A DNA stretch of 64,000 bases from positions 62,001 to 126,000 of the forward strand of contig NZ_JAUAOA010000002.1 in NCBI RefSeq assembly GCF_030542965.1, given 5' to 3'. Source of the DNA: Azotosporobacter soli (GTDB lineage: Bacteria; Bacillota; Negativicutes; SG130). The notes under the pieces are model-generated. The model was not told the DNA's origin and did not search any database. It saw nothing but the letters and a program-made list of their open reading frames with translations. Positions 33,252-42,256 of this stretch are shown one piece after another; the stretch's first letter is position 1, and every line of letters begins with the position of its first letter. Made by a program: the position numbers and the translations under genes.

Positions 33252-34625
33252 ATGCATCCACTGCGTATGCACCACTACAAAGCAAGTCCAAACGGAGCCG
33301 GTCCCGTCGTTTATTGGATGAGCCGCGACCAACGCGCGCTTGACAACTGGGCGCTGCTGGCAGCGCAGGAACTGGCGCTCGTAAGCGGCACCCCTCTCTA
33401 TGTCGTCTTCTGCCTCGACGCCTCGTTTGCCGACGCGCCCTTACGTCACTTCGACTTCATGCTGCGCGGCCTGGAAGAAACAGCCGCAACGCTTCTTGCT
33501 CACAATATTCCTTTTTATCTACTGAAAGGAGATCCTAGCGATTTATTGCCGCACTGGCTGCGCGAGCACAAGGCTGCCCATCTGATTTTCGATTTTGATC
33601 CGTTGTCGCTCAAACGCCGCTGGCAAGCCGAGGTCATGCAGCGCAGCGACATCGCTTGCAGCATCGTCGACGCACACAACATCGTGCCCTGCTGGCAGGC
33701 CTCCGATAAACGCGAATATGCCGCACGTACGCTGCGACCCAAACTGATGCGCCAACTGGCCCAATTTCTTGAACCCTATCCTCCGCTGCGCATTCAGCCC
33801 GATCCCTATCCTGCGGACTGCCCGCCGTTCTCGGCCGCCGACACATTGACACGCTTAAGGCCGCAACTTGACGCCTCCGTCGCTCCGGTCGATTGGCTGA
33901 CGCCGGGTACGAGCGCCGCGCTGCGCGTCATGGATTATTTTCTGCAGCAAGTGCTGGCGCAATATGACAAAGCACGCAACGATCCGACCCAAGACGGCCA
34001 ATCCAACCTGTCGCCTTATTTGCACTTCGGCCAGCTTTCGGCGCAAACGGTCGTCAAACGTCTGCTCGCCGCGCCGCAGCTCGACGCCGCACATGAAACC
34101 GCACTGGAACAATTCTTCATCCGGCGCGAGCTATCGGACAACTTTTGCTTTTACACGCCGGATTATGCGTCCTGCAGCGCCTTTCCCGCCTGGGCGCAAG
34201 CGTCGCACGCCAGAGAAAGTCGTACGCCGCGCCCCTATCTTTATACGGCCGCGCAGTTCGAAGCGGGCGCAACGCACGACGAATACTGGAACGCCGCGCA
34301 ACAAGAACTCGTCTCGAGCGGCAAGATGCACGGTTATCTGCGCATGTACTGGGCGAAAAAAATCCTCGAATGGAGCGATTCCGCCGAAACGGCGCTCGCG
34401 ATTGCCATTCATCTGAATGACCGCTATTCGCTCGACGGCCGCGATCCAAACGGCTATGCCGGCATCGCCTGGAGCATCGGCGGCGTACATGACCGCCCCT
34501 GGTTCAAGCAGCCGGTCTTCGGCTCGATCCGCTCCATGAGCACGCGCGGCCTGGCAAAGAAATTTGCGCTCGCGCAATACCGCTCCACCTTTGCACCGCA
34601 AAAAGCAGCATGGCCGCCGGAATAA
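33252..34625 (+). CDS. phrB: Class II deoxyribodipyrimidine photolyase
   Basis: About 457 residues. PVVYWMSRDQRALDNWALLAAQ at the N-terminus is the class II CPD photolyase opening; SPYLHFGQLSAQ, the FAD-site tryptophan-rich KMHGYLRMYWAKKILEW and DGRDPNGYAGIAWSIGG follow. It repairs cyclobutane pyrimidine dimers with FADH- and light. ATG 33252 with GGCGG 9 nt upstream is preferred to the TTG 6 nt earlier. Confidence 0.93.
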   Translation: MHPLRMHHYKASPNGAGPVVYWMSRDQRALDNWALLAAQELALVSGTPLYVVFCLDASFADAPLRHFDFMLRGLEETAATLLAHNIPFYLLKGDPSDLLPHWLREHKAAHLIFDFDPLSLKRRWQAEVMQRSDIACSIVDAHNIVPCWQASDKREYAARTLRPKLMRQLAQFLEPYPPLRIQPDPYPADCPPFSAADTLTRLRPQLDASVAPVDWLTPGTSAALRVMDYFLQQVLAQYDKARNDPTQDGQSNLSPYLHFGQLSAQTVVKRLLAAPQLDAAHETALEQFFIRRELSDNFCFYTPDYASCSAFPAWAQASHARESRTPRPYLYTAAQFEAGATHDEYWNAAQQELVSSGKMHGYLRMYWAKKILEWSDSAETALAIAIHLNDRYSLDGRDPNGYAGIAWSIGGVHDRPWFKQPVFGSIRSMSTRGLAKKFALAQYRSTFAPQKAAWPPE

Positions 34626-34664
34626 AAAACGAGGTCAATGGATTTTTGCTGTCCGTTGACCTCG
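34624..34664. terminator. Terminator between convergent genes
   Basis: ACGAGGTCAATGGA pairs with TCCGTTGACCTCG. On the minus strand it ends in TTTTTTATT, so it serves the 34699-35229 gene best. The same GAGGTCAACGGA stem recurs at 39094-39128. Confidence 0.75.
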
Positions 34665-34698
34665 CTAGACTACTTTTTGAGATATCTTTATTTTACAT

Positions 34699-35229
34699 TT
34701 ATTTAATGAACATCTTCCAAATAGCCCAGCGTGTAGTATCTGCATGCTCCTCATTAGGGTAATACTCTCGTAGTCGTATTTGTATCTCTTTTGCTTTCGC
34801 AAAATCTTCGATTAATCCATATCGTGAAAGATCCGATGCTAAAAATGCTTTATCAAAGCCGCCACAGTTTGTTAGCGCACTGATTCTTGTAGCATCTTCA
34901 ACCAAGTCATATCCGCAGAATTGAAAGCCTTCAAGGTGAATCGATCTTGCGCAGTCTTCTTTTGGTTCTTTTACTACTGCCAAGATTTGCTTATCTTCAA
35001 GATCTCTCGTCTTATTCAAAAGCCAATCTAAATTACTGAAAATATCAGTGAAGACTTCCCCATATTCATGCTGATATTCACCATTATCATCTTCAGGCAA
35101 CTCTCTAACAATCCGAGGGCACAAGGCACAATCAAGAGAGACAACCTCTTCAACCTGAAACAGTTTACTCCATTCAAGATATTTCTTAGTTGGAACAAAT
35201 GTTTCCAACGCAACGAATCCTATCTTCAT
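34699..35229 (-). CDS. Unknown protein, possible orphan immunity protein
   Basis: About 176 residues from ATG 35229 (AAGGAGCG upstream). No family recognised. Acidic, cytosolic in composition, with an N-terminal KIGFVALETFVPTKKYLEWSK and a C-terminal helical repeat-like part (YGLIEDFAKAKEIQIRLREYY). AT-rich compared with the photolyase gene before it. It starts a run of small minus-strand genes (34.7-36.3 kb) that look like displaced toxin-immunity genes; this is inference. Confidence 0.6.
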   Translation of the reverse strand: MKIGFVALETFVPTKKYLEWSKLFQVEEVVSLDCALCPRIVRELPEDDNGEYQHEYGEVFTDIFSNLDWLLNKTRDLEDKQILAVVKEPKEDCARSIHLEGFQFCGYDLVEDATRISALTNCGGFDKAFLASDLSRYGLIEDFAKAKEIQIRLREYYPNEEHADTTRWAIWKMFIK

Positions 35230-35338
35230 TGTTGAATCACGCTCCTTAAAATCAAAGCCTCGCAGGGACAATTATTACCTTCACCAAAAGTCTTGTTATA
35301 GGTATGCCTCTAAGAATTCACCTTATTTATAAAACTCA

Positions 35339-35644
35339 TTAAACGCTCGCTTCTTTTTCCGCTAAAAATTCCTCAAGATGCTCATAAAACTTATCAAATG
35401 CGACTTCTTGTGAAAGATGAAAAAACGATATTATTCTACTCCAATCGTGGGAAGATTTTATAGAATACTTTTCTGCGATCCACGCATTAAATCCAGGTAA
35501 AAAGTCTATTTTTATTCCATCTTCACGTTTAGCATACAGATATCCATTTAAAAAATCAGCCAAGGCAGTCAGTGATTTATATCCTATGTACATTCCTGGC
35601 TTTTCTTTAATTTCATACAAAATATTCGTCAAGTCATTCAACAT
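35339..35644 (-). CDS. Small protein, candidate immunity protein
   Basis: 101 residues from ATG 35644 (GGAG 5 nt upstream). EIKEKPGMYIGYKSLTALADFLNG near the start is a motif I associate with immunity-type proteins in polymorphic toxin loci. No toxin gene is adjacent. Low GC and isolated from metabolic operons. Confidence 0.6.
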   Translation of the reverse strand: MLNDLTNILYEIKEKPGMYIGYKSLTALADFLNGYLYAKREDGIKIDFLPGFNAWIAEKYSIKSSHDWSRIISFFHLSQEVAFDKFYEHLEEFLAEKEASV

Positions 35645-35691
35645 ATCATCTCCTAGCATACCTCAGAAAGTATGTCACGTTTCTATTTCCT

Positions 35692-35838
35692 TTATTTGTA
35701 GAATTCACAAAGTGGAGTTTCAGGACGATTACTGCAAAAAGGACAACCTGAATCTCCACAACTATGACCTACCCATTCGTTGCAATTGGGACAGAAATCA
35801 CAATCATATTTATCGAGCAGATCAGAAAATGACTTCAC
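35692..35838 (-). CDS. 48-residue zinc-ribbon-like small protein
   Basis: Read from GTG 35838 to TAA 35692. The sequence has two cysteine pairs, CDFCPNC and CGDSGCPFC, plus a late Cys, the layout of a small zinc ribbon or rubredoxin-like knuckle. Ribosome site is weak (GAAAAGTGTGAAAT). The in-frame stop two codons upstream fixes the start region. Could be the remnant of a larger gene. Confidence 0.4.
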   Translation of the reverse strand: MKSFSDLLDKYDCDFCPNCNEWVGHSCGDSGCPFCSNRPETPLCEFYK

Positions 35839-35964
35839 ATTTCACACTTTTCTTGTAAAATAACTTCACCAATTCTCCACTTATCAGATAATACAACTTC
35901 TCTCTTTTTCCTATTTTCCCGAATCTTCATCTTACCTCTGTTGGCCTACCAACATCTTTCAATT

Positions 35965-36264
35965 TTACTTTCCTCGCATATCATAAATGATTTCAAAGTA
36001 ATAGCCGCGATTAACACGGTCATTAACAAACTGTTTTGCCTCGTACCAATAGCCATTTTCATTTCTAGCAATACTGCAATCCAACGTATGATTCATAAGA
36101 GGCCGTGTTTGATATTTTGTAACTATGAATGAGTCAATCCCCAATATTGCCCATCTATTTTGTTCACACATTGAAATTATTTCAACTGCATCGGAAGCCT
36201 TATACATATGTACCCCACCACGAATAATAGCCTTCTTCAAAAATTTTGCTTCCGCCAAATCCAT
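35965..36264 (-). CDS. Unknown small protein
   Basis: 99 residues, GGAGG 6 nt before ATG 36264. AEAKFLKKAIIRGG, then WAILGIDSFIVTKYQ and aromatic-rich GYWYEAKQFV near the end. No family recognised; size and company suggest an orphan immunity gene. Confidence 0.55.
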   Translation of the reverse strand: MDLAEAKFLKKAIIRGGVHMYKASDAVEIISMCEQNRWAILGIDSFIVTKYQTRPLMNHTLDCSIARNENGYWYEAKQFVNDRVNRGYYFEIIYDMRGK

Positions 36265-36386
36265 AGATAAGCCTCCATCTCTAATCCGATCACTTTAAAG
36301 TTTGACAACGACTGAGTTGATTCCTTTTTTATGCTATTGATTCTGCCAATCTCTGACGCCTCCTGAACACTTCAAACATCATCATC

Positions 36387-36434
36387 AAATTGTAAAACGC
36401 TTCATGACTTTCATCACGAAGCGTTTTACAATTT
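36387..36434. terminator. Long hairpin, terminator-like
   Basis: AAATTGTAAAACGCTTC pairs perfectly with GAAGCGTTTTACAATTT (17 bp). It lies between the MORN gene stop and the small-gene run; the MORN gene (minus) ends 85 nt away. Confidence 0.65.
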
Positions 36435-36518
36435 GATTTAGTGTGCTGAATACAAGGCATATCTTTCGATCTCCCCATGTATCTGCAACAGGCTCATGTA
36501 TTTACCCATTTTTCGCAG

Positions 36519-37547
36519 TCAATAATCCTTACCTGCATTAGGTTTTCTCATCTTCTGTATCAAATCGTCTGTCGCCTGATGCTGATAGACGATTTTGACC
36601 TTAAATGCGAAGCCCGCATCCCTTTGTGATTTTTCAATCCAATCTGCGCCGTCATTTTTCTCGATCCATACCACCACGTTATAGCCGCCGCCAAGATTCC
36701 ACCATGCGACCTCATCGAGATATTTTCCCGTATCAGAATTTGGCGTTCCGTAACGTTCCGTCAAGCCATTTTTCACAGCAGTGAACAGCGGCATCACCTT
36801 GTCTTCCTTGCAGTATTCGTAAAGCATCACACGGTACATCTTATCCTGATAGAAGACGACAAAAATAAACGGATTGTTGAAATCGCCGAACGGGCCGCTA
36901 TAGCATTGCCCGCTGACATTGTCTTTTGCTTTAAAGTTGAAGTACGGAACATTTTTCGTATTGGGGCGCTGCTTCATGATGCTCTTCGCCTGTTCCTCCG
37001 ATGCACCCCAAGGAATGCCAAGAATTTTATCCGCCTTGAGCGGAGCTGCCACCGGCTCTCCGTTTTTCCATTCGCCCTCGTACATCACTTTTCCATTGGC
37101 ATCTTTCTGTATGCCTTGCCCATTCGGCTCGCCGTTTTTCCATTCGCCTTCATAAGTTGAACCGTTGCTGGAAAAATAGTAAATGCCTGTACCTTCCTTC
37201 AAGCCCTTTCGGTAAAATCCCTCATAGGAATCACCGTCCGCCCACTTGATGGAGGCCTTGCCCTCGAGTAAACCGGCGGAAAACTCTACCTCACCCCGTC
37301 CCTGTTTGTCCTTGCCGTCTTTGCCATGGGCGGTCAGCGTTAAAATTCCTTTCCCTTCCGCTTTGCCATCGACCACCGGGCCGGACCAACTGGCTGCACT
37401 CAATGTATAAAAGTCGGACACCCAGCCGATTTTGCAACCGCTGGCCGGATCGCTCACCCAGCTTTCTGCAGCCCAAGCCGTTCCCCCCGCCATAAAGAGC
37501 AGTACGAGCAGCAGCGCAATGAAAACTCTGATGCGATTCGCTTTCAT
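36519..37547 (-). CDS. Exported MORN-repeat protein
   Basis: 342 residues. Signal peptide at about 1-27 (FIALLLVLLFMAGGTAWA-AES). Then MORN repeats (GKAEGKGILTLTAHG, DGDSYEGFYRKGLKEGTG, STYEGEWKNGEPNGQG, VMYEGEWKNGEPV) at about 60-170, and a C-terminal domain with IPWGASEEQAKSIMKQ, seen in bacterial exported proteins that measure or shape envelope structures. It follows the MA-type peptidase gene by 48 nt. Molecular role unknown. Confidence 0.82.
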   Translation of the reverse strand: MKANRIRVFIALLLVLLFMAGGTAWAAESWVSDPASGCKIGWVSDFYTLSAASWSGPVVDGKAEGKGILTLTAHGKDGKDKQGRGEVEFSAGLLEGKASIKWADGDSYEGFYRKGLKEGTGIYYFSSNGSTYEGEWKNGEPNGQGIQKDANGKVMYEGEWKNGEPVAAPLKADKILGIPWGASEEQAKSIMKQRPNTKNVPYFNFKAKDNVSGQCYSGPFGDFNNPFIFVVFYQDKMYRVMLYEYCKEDKVMPLFTAVKNGLTERYGTPNSDTGKYLDEVAWWNLGGGYNVVVWIEKNDGADWIEKSQRDAGFAFKVKIVYQHQATDDLIQKMRKPNAGKDY

Positions 37548-37595
37548 ACAAATCCTCCTTTGCGATAAAGAATAGCCGGAAAACGCTAGGTTAGA

Positions 37596-38429
37596 CTATT
37601 TCCCGTTCCGCAACGTTTCGAAGTAGGCATTCATATCGGTTAAAAACCATGACATCGGTACTCTAAAGGCGGTGATAAACGCTTTGTCGGGAGCGGAGCC
37701 GTTGTGAAGCAGCTGGTAAAAGAAAATGACGTTCTCAAAACCATTGTCTTGGATTAAACGAGCCGTCATAAGCACCGACATTTCGTAGACGGGATAGCCT
37801 TGCTGATTGCGTAACGCCTGAAATCTCTTATAGTCGATAAATTCACGCGCGTCCGGAAGTCCGGGCGCTTTGCGGATTATATTTTCCGTCCGGTGGAGGT
37901 AATCCTCCACTTTTCCATACCCGGCGGCTTCCTGTGCGATGAAGCGGAACATTTCAGGCGTCCCTTCGGTCAGCCAGGCCACGGCAGTACCGACTCTGCC
38001 GTACTGAAACTGCACTTGATGGAAAATTTCGTGCGGCACGGTCCGGTATACTTCCTCCCTGGAATTCATAAACAAGGGCGTACCCCGAACAATGACGACA
38101 GGCTTAGCCCTCAGACTTACCCCGCCGGTATTTTTGCAGTATTCCTCGGCCTGTAGCCGTGTGACGTTCGAATAAAACATATAGGCTTGGATGTAGCTTT
38201 CGAGATCGGCTGTCACGACGACTTTAATGTCTTTGGGCAGCACGATTTTGTATTTGCCGAGTAAGTCGGCGGTTGTGTCGATGGCACTGGCCACATTTTC
38301 CCGCGTTTTAACCGGTACTTCAGCATCATAAACAACGTCCGCCCAGGCCGCCGCAAAAGAGTGAACGGGAGAAAGCGCAAGCGACAGCATGAGCAACAGC
38401 AGCAGCCTTAGAGCTTTCTTGCCAAACAT
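37596..38429 (-). CDS. Exported MA-type zinc metallopeptidase
   Basis: 277 residues. N-terminal signal peptide (ALRLLLLLMLSLALSPVHSF-AAA). The HExxH motif VPHEIFHQVQFQYG near residue 150, with GTPEMF downstream giving the third ligand, suits a gluzincin/peptidase MA fold. Start at ATG 38429 (AAGG 11 nt before) rather than the GTG three codons upstream. Same minus-strand unit as the MORN protein. Confidence 0.78.
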   Translation of the reverse strand: MFGKKALRLLLLLMLSLALSPVHSFAAAWADVVYDAEVPVKTRENVASAIDTTADLLGKYKIVLPKDIKVVVTADLESYIQAYMFYSNVTRLQAEEYCKNTGGVSLRAKPVVIVRGTPLFMNSREEVYRTVPHEIFHQVQFQYGRVGTAVAWLTEGTPEMFRFIAQEAAGYGKVEDYLHRTENIIRKAPGLPDAREFIDYKRFQALRNQQGYPVYEMSVLMTARLIQDNGFENVIFFYQLLHNGSAPDKAFITAFRVPMSWFLTDMNAYFETLRNGK

Positions 38430-38747
38430 TGTCTTCACCGCCTTACCTTACATCCCAGCGCCTAGCATTCACTTGATCGGTCTTTAGATTCTCTTATATA
38501 ATCTTTCTCCATATTTTGCCAATCACCTTTAAATCACGCCTCTCCTTCTTAATTCGCTTACTGTCTCGTTATACGTTTCACCATAGCTCTATCGTTTGAA
38601 AGACAGCTCTATTCTCTTACTTTTTCCATCGCCTAGTTGGGATACCGAAAACGATACGCGCTTCGCATAAAAAAATCGCCTAGCGTAGTTGTCCTACAAT
38701 AAGCGATTTTTCTATACCCTCTATTTTCGTTGCCGGTTCCGTAAACA
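38430..38747. other. Non-coding 318-nt stretch
   Basis: AT-rich, holds the presumed promoter of the MA-peptidase/MORN genes and a terminator hairpin at 38668-38712; no coding potential or known RNA recognised. Confidence 0.4.
38668..38712. terminator. Terminator of small-protein gene
   Basis: AAAAAATCGC...GCGATTTTTCT with an inner CTAGCGTAG/CTACAATAAG mismatch region; the minus strand ends in TTTTTTTATGC. It follows the 38748 gene. Confidence 0.6.
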
Positions 38748-38969
38748 TCAGATCTTGCAATCGGCCAAGACCAGTTTTTTCAAGCCTGGCGAGCTCGTCT
38801 CCGGTCGGCTCGCTGTTCTTTGTTCCCTTTCGGCAGTCAAAATATTATTTGCCAACGCTATGTATTCATGACCGAATTGATTCTTCGCCAATGCCAATCC
38901 GACATTCCGCAACGGAACCGTACCGGCCTTATATGACATTAGCAATTCTAAAAATTCTTTATCTGTCAT
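38748..38969 (-). CDS. Small unknown protein
   Basis: 73 residues from ATG 38969, with GGAGG 9 nt upstream. Begins MTDKEFLELLMSYKAGTV, helical, with the remainder basic. No family recognised; the strong ribosome site and following terminator argue it is real. Confidence 0.6.
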   Translation of the reverse strand: MTDKEFLELLMSYKAGTVPLRNVGLALAKNQFGHEYIALANNILTAEREQRTASRPETSSPGLKKLVLADCKI

Positions 38970-39093
38970 ACCCATCACCTCCAACGAATTTATTTACACA
39001 GTATCACACCAGACTCAATTATTCAATAAGAATAATTATCTTTTATAATCAAGGAAATAATTTAAAGCACTACTAATCCAAACGCAATAAAAG

Positions 39094-39128
39094 AGAGGTC
39101 AACGGATTCTTTAAACTCCGTTGACCTC
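39094..39128. terminator. Intrinsic terminator
   Basis: GAGGTCAACGGA pairs with TCCGTTGACCTC, followed by GTTTCTT on +; A-rich flank gives TTTTATTG on minus. Same stem as at 34624-34664. Confidence 0.7.
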
Positions 39129-39206
39129 GTTTCTTACTCACCTCTTACGCACGGGAATAGCTTTTCCGCTAATTCTTGGCCGAAATAAGAAAGCCATTAC
39201 CGAAAT

Positions 39207-40550
39207 TTATTTCCCTTGAATTGGCGTATGTAACCAGTTGGCAGAATCCTGCGCCATGCTGCGCGCATTATGCAACAACGCTTCAACTGGCGTAAATTCT
39301 TTCGTATTACTGCCGTAAGCGAAATCGCCAATCAAATTTTCATCTGCAACACGATACACAGTCAACTGCAACGTCAAATAATACTGCCTTTCTTCCGTCC
39401 TCACTCGTTTTGCCGTTACTTTCGGCAACAACAAAACATCACATTTCTGCAGCTTCGCTTGTTGCACAAGATCACTGAACGACGCATTTTCATCAGAACG
39501 TCTGTGCTCTGCAAACATCCTCCAATATTGATCTTGCACAATGCGGTTCATGTAATAAAATTCACTTTCCAGCTCCGCTGGGAGTTCTTTTTGCAAAGGC
39601 GCAACGAAACCTTTTGCTTTCAAGTAAGGAGTATATACACCTTGTAGACTAACCTCTTGTTTCGTCGCTTTCTCAAGCGCTTGCCGCTTGTCATAATAGT
39701 TTTTCAATGCATAATCTAAATAGGCCGCAATCGAATGAGGATGTTCTGTGATGCTTCGTGGTACAGCCCACTCCGCTTCCGTGCCAAAATGCTGATAGCC
39801 GCCGACGATCTTGACTAGCGAATAAGGAATCGGATCACCTCGATTAATATAACGTACCACTTGCAATTTTCCGTTTTCTGTTTTGGCAAACGCAGCGTTG
39901 CCGACTGGCGGTGCTCCGAACGTAATAATCTTCAATTTTTCCACTGGAAATCCCATATCTACAATACGCGCGCCGAGCAGCATCGCCGCCGCGCCGCCCA
40001 AACTATGACCGACGATCAATAATTTTGCATTCGGTTCACTACGCAGACGCTCAATGAGACTTCGCTTATCCTTCTGCGCTTCATCATTAAGCGCTAACAT
40101 TGATTGCACATATTGATGAAAGCCTTTGTGCACCTTTGGAGACTCTTGAGGCAAATCGATTCGTTGGCTGTACGCATCAAACTCGTCTCTCGTCCTACCA
40201 CCATAGGGAATTTTCCCCCACCGTAAATCGGCCCCAATGTCTTTTGCACTTTCGGTTCCGGCTACCGCCAACAAATAATCCGGCAAACCATCTTTCCCTG
40301 TCGTTCGCATCAGAAAAAACTTTGCATCAACTGCAACATTACTTTTTTGGTATGCCTGCAACATCCATCCCTCTTGTTCAAGCGCCGTAAACATCACATT
40401 TCCGTTACGTCCCTGGTAAGCCGCCATGCAAGATGCCGCAGCTAAATAGGTATGTAATGATTCTTTGTATTCTTCCGCTGGATTGGCAAAAGCCTGATTG
40501 GGTAACGTTAGCAATAAAAGCAGTGCTAAAAGCGCTAGTTTGTGCATCAT
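39207..40550 (-). CDS. Exported class 3 lipase-family protein
   Basis: 447 residues. Signal peptide at about 1-23 (LALLALLLLLTLPNQAFA). Alpha/beta-hydrolase lipase_3 core: nucleophile elbow LLIVGHSLGGAAAMLLGA, preceded by VHKGFHQYVQ, and followed by ITFGAPPVGNAAF and INRGDPIPYSL with the Asp and then a His (EHPHSIAAYL). A C-terminal part of about 130 residues is not lipase-like. Likely a periplasmic or secreted acyl hydrolase. Confidence 0.87.
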   Translation of the reverse strand: MMHKLALLALLLLLTLPNQAFANPAEEYKESLHTYLAAASCMAAYQGRNGNVMFTALEQEGWMLQAYQKSNVAVDAKFFLMRTTGKDGLPDYLLAVAGTESAKDIGADLRWGKIPYGGRTRDEFDAYSQRIDLPQESPKVHKGFHQYVQSMLALNDEAQKDKRSLIERLRSEPNAKLLIVGHSLGGAAAMLLGARIVDMGFPVEKLKIITFGAPPVGNAAFAKTENGKLQVVRYINRGDPIPYSLVKIVGGYQHFGTEAEWAVPRSITEHPHSIAAYLDYALKNYYDKRQALEKATKQEVSLQGVYTPYLKAKGFVAPLQKELPAELESEFYYMNRIVQDQYWRMFAEHRRSDENASFSDLVQQAKLQKCDVLLLPKVTAKRVRTEERQYYLTLQLTVYRVADENLIGDFAYGSNTKEFTPVEALLHNARSMAQDSANWLHTPIQGK

Positions 40551-40710
40551 TGCGTTAGTTCCTCCCTTTTCACAATTACTGCGTTGTGTTCTTATCTCTT
40601 ACCGCAAAACATAATAGAAGCGCATTCTTCTTTAGAATAAAGTACGCTCCCCACATTTCAATCTCTATCTCTAACATTTTCATGCTCAAACTTTGCCGAT
40701 TAGAACGCTC

Positions 40711-41280
40711 TCACATATCGGTTAAAGAAAATATATCAACCTCTGAAAAAAAATTATACGGTTCACACATGCTGAAGTTCGATAGGGTGTTATGCGTCAA
40801 AATGTCAATGAGATGCGGACGGACAACGAGGTTGCACTCGCCTGCCCCGATCGCCTCTGTTAAGCATTCCTCCAGGAAGTCCTTGATTTTGCCGACTACT
40901 TCTTCTACGATTTCTCCACACTCCTGGCTGATCAGCGCAAAGCTTAAAATGCCGTTAAAGTTCGGATTGTCCTGGCGAATGCTCAAAATCCGCTCCGCAA
41001 ACAAATGTATCTTTTCCAAAGAAGCTGCATCCGTTTCTTGTATTGTCTGCAGGGCCTCTTCCAGGTTCTTCGCATGCATTCGTAATATAAAGGTGTACAG
41101 ACTCTCTTTGCCGCCAAAATAATATGAAATCGCTGCAATGTTGACGCTGGCGGCATCGGAAATTTCCTTCACCGTCACTCCGCCATATCCTTTCCTGGCA
41201 AATAAGGCTTCCGCCGCATTCTTGATCCGATACCTACTGGAATTCAAGGCAAAATCAGCGTCTTTCAAAAGCTCTCCCAC
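40711..41280 (-). CDS. TetR-family transcriptional regulator
   Basis: About 189 residues. N-terminal helix-turn-helix: RIKNAAEALFARKGYGGVTVKE, AASVNIAAISYYFGGKESLY, as in CerR/RutR-type TetR proteins. The start codon is non-ATG (GTG 41280 or TTG 41268) and overlaps the preceding small gene. Last gene of the HD-GYP unit. Ligand and targets unknown. Confidence 0.8.
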   Translation of the reverse strand: MGELLKDADFALNSSRYRIKNAAEALFARKGYGGVTVKEISDAASVNIAAISYYFGGKESLYTFILRMHAKNLEEALQTIQETDAASLEKIHLFAERILSIRQDNPNFNGILSFALISQECGEIVEEVVGKIKDFLEECLTEAIGAGECNLVVRPHLIDILTHNTLSNFSMCEPYNFFSEVDIFSLTDM

Positions 41281-41536
41281 CCATCTTATTTTTCAGAGCC
41301 TCTCCGTTTCCCTTCGTTCCTTCTTTACAGTCAAAATCAAACAGCGTCATAATATTCATCGTAGCGCCTTGCCAAAGATTTTCAATGCATCCCGTCAGCA
41401 GCATATCCTGCTCTTTCGCAACGTTCTGCCCCATCCCAAAGATACTCTTCCCGTACGCTTCACGAGCGTTTTCTTTTCCGTAATCCGCTTGTGTTTTATT
41501 CATTAACCGTTTCTTTTTTTCATCGACTTCATTCAT
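41255..41536 (-). CDS. Small unknown protein
   Basis: 93 residues, GGGGGAAG 6 nt before ATG 41536. Charged and helical at the N-terminus (EKKKRLMNKTQADYGKENA). Overlaps the TetR gene by about 26 nt and starts 23 nt after the four-helix-bundle gene stops. No family recognised. Confidence 0.55.
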   Translation of the reverse strand: MNEVDEKKKRLMNKTQADYGKENAREAYGKSIFGMGQNVAKEQDMLLTGCIENLWQGATMNIMTLFDFDCKEGTKGNGEALKNKMGGRAFERR

Positions 41537-41559
41537 TGCATCTTCCCCCGACTCTTACT

Positions 41560-42252
41560 TCAACTTTTCTTTTTTTCGTATACGCAATCGTTGAGACTTG
41601 CATATCCCTGACGGAAAACGCGGGCCGCTCCCTCAGGCATGAAAGAATAAATCCCTTCTTTTTCCGTTTCTTTCTTCCCCACTTCGCTTTGACGCATGTT
41701 CAAATCTGCCAAATCAGCCAGAACGATATTTGCTTCGTTCAGGTGCAAGACGGCCTGCCTTGCAAAAAGGGCGTACGCCTCTTGTTTCCGTCCGCCCAAC
41801 CCCCGCGCAACCGCTTCTTCTTCGGCTGCACGATACAAGCTTACTTCCATCTCATAAAGCGGGATTCTACTTTTTTCAAACTCTGTCAGCGGAGCTTCTT
41901 TGTAAGCTTGCCAGAGCCGCTCCGCCGCCTCACCATGTCCTTTTATCTCATCCACCATCTCATTTTCCCATTCCGTTTCCCGGTCAGCCGGATTCAGCAC
42001 TTCTTGGACAAGAGCTTTGCCCGCTTGATGATGCACACGAATTTCATTGATCAACAGGATGAGGCGCCATTCTTTATCATAAGCCGCATCCGATTGTCCT
42101 TCTCTGCCACTCACGCCATGATCAATGTTTCCTGCCAGGCCGCCGATCGACAGCGCCAGGATCAAAACATACAGCATAATGTTTGATCTCAACTTCATAT
42201 TTTTACAGCAACGCAGACGACATCCCTCTCGATCCTTTTTTTCCTTCAGCAC
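41560..42252 (-). CDS. Membrane-anchored four-helix-bundle (4HB_MCP-like) sensor domain protein
   Basis: About 230 residues. One N-terminal membrane segment (IMLYVLILALSIGGLAG) is followed by a helical periplasmic region (ILLINEIRVHHQAGKALVQE, HLNEANIVLADLADLNMRQS) like the 4HB sensory domain of chemoreceptors and kinases, but no second membrane helix, HAMP or output domain follows. GTG start preceded by AAAGGATAAG. It begins 4 nt after the HD-GYP stop. May sense signals for that protein or be a remnant. Confidence 0.6.
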   Translation of the reverse strand: MLKEKKDREGCRLRCCKNMKLRSNIMLYVLILALSIGGLAGNIDHGVSGREGQSDAAYDKEWRLILLINEIRVHHQAGKALVQEVLNPADRETEWENEMVDEIKGHGEAAERLWQAYKEAPLTEFEKSRIPLYEMEVSLYRAAEEEAVARGLGGRKQEAYALFARQAVLHLNEANIVLADLADLNMRQSEVGKKETEKEGIYSFMPEGAARVFRQGYASLNDCVYEKKKS

Positions 42253-42256
42253 ACTC

